From an uncultured Anaeromyxobacter sp. (GTDB lineage Bacteria; Myxococcota; Myxococcia; Myxococcales; Anaeromyxobacteraceae): DNA of 32,827 nucleotides. Location of the stretch: contig CAIQRS010000086.1 of assembly GCA_903874275.1 (NCBI GenBank), positions 1 to 32,827 on the forward strand, read 5' to 3'. Within the stretch, counting starts at the first letter, position 1. Every line of letters begins with the position of its first letter. This document shows positions 27,046-32,827 of the stretch, piece by piece. The position numbers and the translations under genes are program-made. The notes beneath the pieces are model-generated. The model was not told the origin of the DNA, made no database searches, and saw nothing but the letters and a program-made list of their open reading frames with translations.

Positions 27046-28170
27046 CTACTTCCCCCGGGAGAACTCCTCCATGAACGTCGCCAGCGCGTCCACCCACTCG
27101 AACGGCACCGCGTTGTACGTGGACACCCGGATCCCGCCCACCGAGCGGTGACCCTTCAGCCCGACCATCCCGCGCTTCTTGGCCTCGGCGACGAACTGCT
27201 CCTCGAGCGGCTCGGTGGGGAGCCGGAAGACGATGTTCATCACCGACCGGCTCTCCCGCTCGACCGGGGAACGGTAGAAGGCCGGATTGGCATCGATGGC
27301 GCCGTAGAGCCGGGCCGCCTTCCGGCGGTTTGCCGCCTCCATGGCGGGCAGCCCGCCCAGCCCCTTCAGCCAGGCGAGGACGTTGCGGACCATGTAGACG
27401 CCGAACGTGGGCGGCGTGTTGTAGAGCGACCTGTTCTCGGCGTGGGTGCGGAACTGGAAGATCTTGGGGATGTCCTTCCGCCCCTTCTCGACGAGTTCCT
27501 TCGACACGATGGCGACCACGATGCCGGAGGGGCCGATGTTCTTCTGGGCGCCGGCGTAGACGATGCCGAACCGCGACACGTCGAAGGGGCGCCAGAGGAA
27601 GTCGCTCGACATGTCGGCGACGAGCGGCGTGGCCCCGGTGCCGGGGTAGGCGCGCGACGCCTCCACGTTGAACTCGATGCCGTGGATGGTCTCGTTCGAC
27701 GTGAGGTGCAGGTAGGACGCGGCCGGATCGACCTTCACCTCGGCAGGGGAGGGGACGCGGACGTAGCTCTTCTCCTTGCCGTCGCCGGTGCCGGTGGTCT
27801 GGGTCGCGACCGAGCCGCCCAGCAAGGCCGCCACCACCTTGGCCTCGCCGACCGCCTTCTCGCCCCAGGCGCCGGTGACCAGGTACTGGGCCGCCTTTCC
27901 CTTCTCCAGGAGGTTCATGGGGATCTGGGCGAACAGGGCCGACGCCCCGCCCTGGAGGAACAGGATCTCGTGGGTGGCGGGGACGGCGAGGAGTTCGCGG
28001 AGCAGGGACAGCGCCTCGTCGTGGACGGCCTCGTACTCCTTGCCGCGGTGGCTGTGCTCCATGACCGACATGCCGCTGCCGGCGAGGTCGAGCAGTTCCT
28101 CGCGGGCTCGCTCGAGCGCGGGGAGCGGCAGGGCTGCGGGACCGGCGTTGAAGTTCATCTTGCGGGCCAT
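27046..28170 (-). CDS. serC: Phosphoserine aminotransferase SerC
   Basis: This 374-residue PLP enzyme converts 3-phosphohydroxypyruvate and glutamate to phosphoserine in serine synthesis, and also serves the related step of pyridoxine synthesis. It begins [11 protein letters not shown] (from residue 5), has HRGKEY (about 41-46), the loop FLQGGASA (about 71-78) and the Schiff-base lysine in [11 protein letters not shown] (about 207-217). The terminal [10 protein letters not shown] is also characteristic. Length is slightly over the usual 360 residues because of a small insertion (about 123-140, rich in Thr, Gly, Asp and Lys). GGAGG lies 7 nt before the ATG. It follows the TPR lipoprotein gene by 63 bp in the same direction. 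Confidence 0.96.
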   Translation of the reverse strand: MARKMNFNAGPAALPLPALERAREELLDLAGSGMSVMEHSHRGKEYEAVHDEALSLLRELLAVPATHEILFLQGGASALFAQIPMNLLEKGKAAQYLVTGAWGEKAVGEAKVVAALLGGSVATQTTGTGDGKEKSYVRVPSPAEVKVDPAASYLHLTSNETIHGIEFNVEASRAYPGTGATPLVADMSSDFLWRPFDVSRFGIVYAGAQKNIGPSGIVVAIVSKELVEKGRKDIPKIFQFRTHAENRSLYNTPPTFGVYMVRNVLAWLKGLGGLPAMEAANRRKAARLYGAIDANPAFYRSPVERESRSVMNIVFRLPTEPLEEQFVAEAKKRGMVGLKGHRSVGGIRVSTYNAVPFEWVDALATFMEEFSRGK

Positions 28171-28190
28171 GGCGTGCCTCCGTGCGGCGT

Positions 28191-28218
28191 GTGGGGTTCG
28201 GCTGGTGGGGTTCGGCTG
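28191..28218. repeat. 14-bp tandem repeat upstream of serC
   Basis: GTGGGGTTCGGCTG occurs at 28191-28204 and 28205-28218, followed by a partial third copy (GTGGGA). It lies in the 63-bp gap between the TPR lipoprotein stop and serC. It may be simple slippage; no function is evident. Confidence 0.85.
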
Positions 28219-28233
28219 GTGGGACGACGGCGG

Positions 28234-28896
28234 TCAGCGGGCCGGGGGGGCCCCCGGGATTCCCGGGGGCGCGCCGCGCTGCCGCAGCTCGGCGATGGCG
28301 GCGCTGGCCTGGCCGACGAAGCGGCCCGACTTGTCGTTTGCGATGACCTTGAGCCAGGCCTCCTCGGCGCGCTTCGTGTCCTTCAGGTCGTAGGCGAAGA
28401 CGACGCCGATGTTCATGAGGCTCTGCATGTGGTTCGGATCGATCTGGTTCGCCTTCTGGAAGTTGGCGAGCGCCTTGTCGTACTGCCCGAGGTCCCGGTA
28501 CATGACCCCCTGGTCGGTGAGGACGTCGGGGTTCTTCGGGTTGAGCTCCAGCGCCTTGCCGTAGGCATCGATGGCGGCCTGCTGCTGCTTGCTGTCGAAG
28601 TAGTCGTTGCCCAGCGAGATCCAGGCCTGGACGTCCTTGGGGTTCTGGGCCACGAGTTGCTTCGCGATGGCGATCCGCTGGTCGACTCCGGCCCCGCCGC
28701 CCGGGACGTTGGGGGCGCCGACCATCCCGCCGGGAGGCATGCCGCCACCCTGGGGCATTCCGCCACCCTGGGGCATTCCGCCACCCTGGGGCATCCCGCC
28801 ACCCGGAGGGGCGATGGGAGCGGCCGTGATCGGCTCGTTCTTCTTGCATCCAACCACTGCGAGAGCGACGGCGAGGGCGACGAGAGTTCGGTTCAA
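28234..28896 (-). CDS. TPR-repeat lipoprotein
   Basis: This 220-residue protein has a lipoprotein signal peptide with the lipobox VVGC (C17), then a low-complexity linker made of GGGMPQ hexapeptides (about 32-60), then three or more tetratricopeptide-like helical pairs (about 70-200; WISLGNDYFDSKQQQAAIDAYGKAL is cut here as WISLGNDYFD and AAIDAYGKAL). Such proteins act as scaffolds on the periplasmic face of a membrane. The start codon is TTG at 28896, with GGAGGA about 9 nt upstream; no ATG fits before the signal peptide. It is upstream of serC on the same strand, but the functions look unrelated. Specific partners cannot be read from the sequence. Confidence 0.88.
   Translation of the reverse strand: MNRTLVALAVALAVVGCKKNEPITAAPIAPPGGGMPQGGGMPQGGGMPQGGGMPPGGMVGAPNVPGGGAGVDQRIAIAKQLVAQNPKDVQAWISLGNDYFDSKQQQAAIDAYGKALELNPKNPDVLTDQGVMYRDLGQYDKALANFQKANQIDPNHMQSLMNIGVVFAYDLKDTKRAEEAWLKVIANDKSGRFVGQASAAIAELRQRGAPPGIPGAPPAR
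28738..28809. repeat. Four-copy 18-bp minisatellite in the TPR lipoprotein
   Basis: Four consecutive 18-bp units begin at 28738, 28756, 28774 and 28792. The second and third are identical (CATTCCGCCACCCTGGGG), the first differs at two positions and the fourth is more diverged. On the coding strand they encode GGGMPQ-type hexapeptides linking the lipid anchor to the TPR domain. Confidence 0.93.
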
Positions 28897-29132
28897 GGTG
28901 GTGTTTCCTCCAGGCGTCCAGGGCGGTTCTCGCCCTCGATCACGCGGCGCAGTCTAGCCCGATGGCCGCCGGATTCAAGGACGGTCCCGGGGGTCGTGTC
29001 ATGGCCGGGAGGGGGCGCCCGTCCGGGCCGAGGAGGCACCCGGGGATGGATGCGAGCGACCAGCCCACGTGACGCCACCGGGCCGCCCCGGCCGGCTCGC
29101 ACTCCCCGTTGAGTCGTGGCAGAGTCCGGCGG

Positions 29133-31127
29133 ATGCCGTCCCTCAAGGTCGCGCTGATCCTCGGCCCCGTCGTCCTGTTCGCCGCATGGATGGCCATGCG
29201 CGCGCTGGCGCGCCGCCCGCCGGCGCGGGTCGCGATCACCATCGGCCTCAGCGTCGTCACCCTCCTTTACTTCCTCGGCGTGGTCGCGACCGGCATCTTC
29301 TGGGTGGCGGCGCAGGAACTCCCGGTCTTCGACTGGCACTACCTGACCGGATACGTCCTCCTCGCGCTGACGGCAACGCACGTCGTCCTCCACTGGCGCA
29401 ACGTGGCCGCCTTCCTGCGGCGCCAGGCCCCGGGGTCCCTGCTGGAGCCGGGAGGGCGCCGGTTCGCCGCCTGGCCGCGGCGGCTGGCGCAGGGTGCGGC
29501 GATCGGCGTCGGGCTCTCCCTGGTGTTCTTCCTGGGGATGCGCCAGGGCTCGCGCCACCTCACCATCCTGCAGCGGACCGAGGCCACCCCGGAGGCGTCC
29601 TACGGCGAGGGGGCGGTGCTGCCGGTGCAGATGATCGAGAGCGACGGGCGCCGGATGCCCCTCGCGCACCTGTACCACGAGGGAAGTTCATACCCTGCCC
29701 GGGTCAGCCTCCCCGGACTCACGGTCTCGGCCCGGCCGCCGCTCTTCCTCGAGTATTCCGGAACCGAGGTTCCCCTCCCGCCTCCGGCGCCCGACGGCGA
29801 CGCCGGCGTGGTCGAGGCCTTCGACGCCTGGCGCACCGGACGCCCCCTGGGCGCCGCCGGCCCCCTGACGCTCCCGAGGCTTGCCTCGCTCCTCCACCAC
29901 GCCCAGGGGATCAGCACGACGCTGAGGCGGAAGTCCGGCGACTTCGACCTGCGCACCGCGGCCTCGGCGGGCGCCCTCTATCCGGTGAACGTCTACCTGG
30001 CGGTCGAATCCGTGCCTGGACTCGCCCCGGGCTTCTACTACTACCACCCGAAGAGGTCTGCGCTCGTCCTCGTGAAGGCCGACACCTTCCCGGTCGGTCG
30101 GATCGGCATGGCGTCGGGTTCTCCCGGCGCCTACGACTCGGCGTCCGCGACGGTGATCTTCACGGTCACCTTCGGTCGCACCGCCTTCAAGTACGCCGAG
30201 CGAGCCTTTCGCTACGTGGCCATGGACACGGGGCACGCCGCCTACAACCTCTCGCTGGCCGCCTCCGGGGCCGGCTGGCGCGCGCCGATGATCGCCCGCT
30301 TCGACGACCGGGCCGTCGCGTCCGCCCTTGGGCTCGATCCGTCGATCGAGGCCCCCCTGCTCCTCGTGCCGCTGGCCGACAAGGTGGCGGCCGTGGAGGA
30401 GCCCCATTTCGCACCGGATACACGCACCACTCGGCGCCCGACCTTCGTGGACCTCATCCACGGCGGCACGTCCATGCGCGTGGCGGGCGGCCGGGCCCCG
30501 CTCGCCCGTCACCCCTCGGCCGCGGGGGCGAGCGGTGCCGCCGACGTGGCGCTCCCGGCTCCCCTGGCCGGGAAGCCCCTGCTGGAGAGCATCCGCGCCC
30601 GGAGATCCGTCCGGAAGTACGGCGAGACCCCGCTCTCCCTGGAGGAACTCTCGACCCTGCTGGCTGCCTCGGTGGCCGATCCCGCCGGGCGTCCATCCGA
30701 GGACCCTCTCCTCGCATCCACCGCCCCCCTCCAGCTTCGCGTCGTCGTGCGCCACGTCGCCGGCCTTCCACCCGGGGTGTACCGGTACCTTCCGGCGGCG
30801 CACGCCCTGCAACCGGTCCAGGAGGGCGAGCGAGCCCGCGCCACCCGCGACGCCTGCCTCGACCAGGACTTCTGCGGCTTCGCCGCGGCCGTCTTCGTGA
30901 AGACGGTTCGCTGGAAGGACCTGTACCTGCCCGACGCGGACCGCGGCTACCGGTACGCCAACCTCCGGGCCGGCGTGGTCGGCGAGGGCCTGTACGTCGC
31001 CGCCACGTCGCTCGGCCTCGGAGCCTGCGGCGTCGGCGCCTTCGGGGACACGGACGTGGCGGCGCTGGTCGGCATCGACCTCGCGGCGGAGATCCCTCTC
31101 TACCTCACCGCGGTCGGGCGTCCCTGA
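29133..31127 (+). CDS. SagB-like double nitroreductase fused to a b-haem-type membrane domain
   Basis: This protein of about 664 residues has four N-terminal membrane helices (about 5-24, 33-60, 69-90 and 118-136). The third carries H69 and H83, 14 residues apart, plus H87, a pattern like small b-haem membrane domains. Then come two nitroreductase-like FMN domains: about 225-430 (LRTAASAGALYPVNVY and GFYYYHP) and about 480-664 (SIRARRSVRKYG, GVYRYLP, GEGLYVAATSLGLGACGVGAF). The tandem arrangement and the ASAGALYP motif recall SagB/ThcOx peptide dehydrogenases, which oxidise azolines in RiPP biosynthesis. No precursor peptide, cyclodehydratase or YcaO gene is nearby. The ATG at 29133 is preferred over an in-frame TTG at 29109; neither has a strong ribosome site. 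The 235-bp gap upstream holds nothing I can name. Confidence 0.83.
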   Translation: MPSLKVALILGPVVLFAAWMAMRALARRPPARVAITIGLSVVTLLYFLGVVATGIFWVAAQELPVFDWHYLTGYVLLALTATHVVLHWRNVAAFLRRQAPGSLLEPGGRRFAAWPRRLAQGAAIGVGLSLVFFLGMRQGSRHLTILQRTEATPEASYGEGAVLPVQMIESDGRRMPLAHLYHEGSSYPARVSLPGLTVSARPPLFLEYSGTEVPLPPPAPDGDAGVVEAFDAWRTGRPLGAAGPLTLPRLASLLHHAQGISTTLRRKSGDFDLRTAASAGALYPVNVYLAVESVPGLAPGFYYYHPKRSALVLVKADTFPVGRIGMASGSPGAYDSASATVIFTVTFGRTAFKYAERAFRYVAMDTGHAAYNLSLAASGAGWRAPMIARFDDRAVASALGLDPSIEAPLLLVPLADKVAAVEEPHFAPDTRTTRRPTFVDLIHGGTSMRVAGGRAPLARHPSAAGASGAADVALPAPLAGKPLLESIRARRSVRKYGETPLSLEELSTLLAASVADPAGRPSEDPLLASTAPLQLRVVVRHVAGLPPGVYRYLPAAHALQPVQEGERARATRDACLDQDFCGFAAAVFVKTVRWKDLYLPDADRGYRYANLRAGVVGEGLYVAATSLGLGACGVGAFGDTDVAALVGIDLAAEIPLYLTAVGRP

Positions 31128-31142
31128 CGTTCCCCTGACCGC

Positions 31143-32489
31143 TTACAGGCTGAGCGCGAGCTGGATCCCTCCGACGAATGCGTTCGCGCCGGCGACCCCG
31201 TTCACGTTGAACATCCCCTGGAGGTCGGCGAGAACGGAGAAGGCGCCGGTGAGGGCGAGGTCGTAGGTGAGCTCCAGCCCCTCGAGCCCGCGGCTTCCCG
31301 GCCGTGACGGGGAGTACCGGCCGGCGTATCCGGCGAGTGAGACGGTGTCCTTCGGGCGCGCCTCGGTGAATCCGTGCCAGCTCAGGCCGGCGATCCCGCC
31401 CAGCGGCGTCGGGTTCACGTCCTCGCGGGGCGTCCAGATGAACTGCCCCCACACGGTGAGGCCGCGAGCGCTCCCCGGCTCGCCGTGCCGCAGCAGCATC
31501 TGCTGCCCCTGGACGTAGAAGCCGAAGCTGCCCGACGAGCCCGCGGCCGATCCGATGCCCGGGAAATCGTTGCCGTCGTACCAGCCGCCGACCGCGTAGA
31601 GCCCGGGGAGCTCGTCGGCTCCGGGCTTCGCCCCGGGCAGCCAGGACGCCTGCGCCATGGCGTAGACGCCGGTGTTTCCCTGCTGGAGTTGCCAGGCGAA
31701 CCCGTGGAGGTCGCCCCGGGCCGAGTACGGGTTGTTGTCGTAGAGGCCGGCGGAGGCCTGGAACTGGTGGGCGATCGTCCACACCCCTTGCACGCCCCAC
31801 TGCGAGGCGACGCCGGGCGGGTAGGGTGGCTCGTCGAACGTGAGCCAGCCCGCCATCAGCACGGGGCCTAGGTGGTTCAGCATCACCGGCAGGAAGGCGA
31901 AGGTCATGGCCGGCTGCAGGCGGCCGGCCGCGAGCACGAGCGCGCCGTCGAGGAGAGACTGCTGCAGGTAGAGATCGGTGAGCCACGCGTTCGTCCCGTT
32001 GTAGTTGACGCTCACGGGGAATGGCCACGGCTCCTTCGACCACCCTCCCAGCCCGGAGACGTAGAAGCCGAGCCCTTCCGGAGCGCCGGCGAGCTTTCCG
32101 ATGTCGATCGCCAGGGAGAGCGAGAGCGTTCCGCCGAACATCGGACCGGAGACGGGACCGCCCGTGCCGGCGAAGAAGCTGCCGTAGAGCGAGGCGCGCG
32201 GGGTCACGCCGGCGAGCTGGAGGGCGTCGCGGGTGCTGGCCCAGAACTCGGTTGCGGCGGCGAGAGCGGCGTCGAACCAGTCGAGCCGGCAATCCATCGC
32301 GTTCTTGCGAGGGTCGGCCGGCCGGGGGCAGCGTCGGGTGCTCACGCGGTAGTCCTCCGACATGCCAGCGGGCGGCTCGGGGTAGAGCTCTCCGACCGCC
32401 CGGCAGTCGCCGGCGGGAACACCGGCCATCACGATCCCCACGAGGACCGGGACCAGGATGCTCCCGCGACGCGGTAGTCTTCCGCCCAT
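31143..32489 (-). CDS. OprB-like carbohydrate-selective porin
   Basis: This 448-residue protein has a signal peptide (a hydrophobic core at about 11-24, cleavage near CRAVG), a short Cys-containing N-terminal region (about 53-67) and a long beta-barrel region with the many Gly/aromatic strands of OprB porins (GLYDNNPYS, GVYAMAQASW, VWGQFIWTPREDVNP). OprB channels take up sugars and other small polar solutes across the outer membrane. The start is strong: AGAGGAGG lies just upstream of the ATG. It is convergent with the nitroreductase gene (15-bp gap). Its ATG overlaps, base for base on the opposite strand, the first ATG of the divergent broken gene (CCATGG at 32486-32491). Confidence 0.83.
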   Translation of the reverse strand: MGGRLPRRGSILVPVLVGIVMAGVPAGDCRAVGELYPEPPAGMSEDYRVSTRRCPRPADPRKNAMDCRLDWFDAALAAATEFWASTRDALQLAGVTPRASLYGSFFAGTGGPVSGPMFGGTLSLSLAIDIGKLAGAPEGLGFYVSGLGGWSKEPWPFPVSVNYNGTNAWLTDLYLQQSLLDGALVLAAGRLQPAMTFAFLPVMLNHLGPVLMAGWLTFDEPPYPPGVASQWGVQGVWTIAHQFQASAGLYDNNPYSARGDLHGFAWQLQQGNTGVYAMAQASWLPGAKPGADELPGLYAVGGWYDGNDFPGIGSAAGSSGSFGFYVQGQQMLLRHGEPGSARGLTVWGQFIWTPREDVNPTPLGGIAGLSWHGFTEARPKDTVSLAGYAGRYSPSRPGSRGLEGLELTYDLALTGAFSVLADLQGMFNVNGVAGANAFVGGIQLALSL

Positions 32490-32827
32490 GGACCTCCTCT
32501 ACCCCGTTTCCTCCACTTCACACACGGACAATTCAATCGGAGACGGATCGGTCACGGTCCTCGTGAACCGGGTGGTCGCCGCCGAGCGGGAGGCGACCTT
32601 CGTCGCCACCCTGAAGGGGCTCCTGGAGGCTTTCGACCGCTTTCCGTGAACCTCGGGGAGCGCGGTCTTCCGGCGAGAGTCCGGCGAGGAGGTGGAGTTC
32701 TCGATCCTGAAACGCTTCTCGTCGAAGACGGCCCACGACGCGTGGCTCGCCTCGCCCGAATTCGCCCGGTGGCGCGTCGAGGTGGCCCCGGCGACGCCGA
32801 CGCCCGGTCACGTTCTCCGCTACTCCG
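32488..32827 (+). pseudogene. Antibiotic-biosynthesis-monooxygenase-like protein, broken by an in-frame TGA and cut by window edge
   Basis: In one frame from about 32545 to the window end the translation reads as an ABM-domain protein: VTVLVNRVVAAEREATF, then LLEAFDRFP, then a TGA at 32647-32649, then TSGSAVFRRESGEEVEF, ILKRFSSKTAHDAWLASPEF and ARWRVEV. Family members have FPG at this point, so a single GGA-to-TGA change fits. The domain is a small ferredoxin-like fold found in quinol monooxygenases and haem-degrading enzymes. The listed start (ATG at 32488) lacks a ribosome site and overlaps the porin start on the other strand, so the true start may lie downstream. A sequencing error or programmed readthrough could also explain the stop. 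Confidence 0.6.

Noticed and set aside
26385-27151. Several overlapping open frames in the gap after the beta-barrel gene
   Set aside because: They coincide with the palindrome arms, are Arg/Pro/Ala/Gly-rich, lack ribosome sites and contain no recognisable domain.
28940-29260. Minus-strand open frame in the gap before the nitroreductase gene
   Set aside because: It runs into the start of the clear plus-strand membrane gene and has no domain or ribosome site.
32647-32649. Selenocysteine reading of the TGA in the ABM-like gene
   Set aside because: The family has Gly, not Cys, at this position and no convincing SECIS-type hairpin at the right distance is seen; a point mutation is simpler.

Overview
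The window is very GC-rich (about 70% by eye). Its gene content fits a myxobacterium-type deltaproteobacterium (Myxococcota). Anaeromyxobacter or a relative is my best inference, because multihaem c-type cytochromes, a sigma-54 activator, paired lysine-2,3-aminomutase-like enzymes and a tgt-yajC-secD-secF cluster occur together. No tRNA, rRNA, CRISPR array or insertion sequence is visible.

Layout. (1) 2-2044: the 3' part of a bifunctional-type rel/spoT gene, then a RidA protein with a histone-like basic tail. (2) 2132-8898: a PAS-PAS sigma-54 activator faces a four-gene operon. The operon encodes a pyruvate/2-oxoacid:ferredoxin oxidoreductase whose gamma subunit, a GltD-like NAD(P)H flavoprotein and a two-cluster ferredoxin are one polypeptide, then the alpha and beta subunits and a HTH-cupin regulator. 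A good -24/-12 promoter and an AT-rich direct repeat lie in the divergent gap. (3) 8914-11434: two divergent KamA-family radical-SAM aminomutases. (4) 11431-19604: a long co-directional run of housekeeping genes: DedA, SpoIID-like transglycosylase, QueA, a PilZ-like protein, Tgt, YajC, SecD and SecF, closed by a strong hairpin terminator. (5) 19796-26359: four genes with 4-nt overlaps that look like a complete trans-envelope electron conduit. They encode a membrane NAD(P)H/FAD/Fe-S/haem-b oxidoreductase, a 20-haem cytochrome, a 10-haem cytochrome and an outer-membrane beta-barrel. (6) 26360-27045: a gene-free stretch filled by a roughly 600-bp imperfect palindrome. (7) 27046-28896, minus strand: SerC and a TPR lipoprotein. 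(8) 29133-31127: a double nitroreductase (SagB-like) fused to a haem-b-type membrane domain. (9) 31143-32489, minus strand: an OprB-like porin. (10) 32488 to the end: an antibiotic-biosynthesis-monooxygenase-like reading frame broken by one TGA.

How they may work together (inference). The POR operon links 2-oxoacid oxidation or synthesis to ferredoxin and NAD(P)H, under sigma-54 control. The 19.8-26.4 kb operon could carry cytoplasmic NAD(P)H electrons through two b-haems into about 30 periplasmic c-haems and on to the outer membrane. The haem repeat of the large cytochrome continues in phase into the small one, so the two look like two pieces of one wire. This conduit and the palindrome beside it are the most interesting items in the window.
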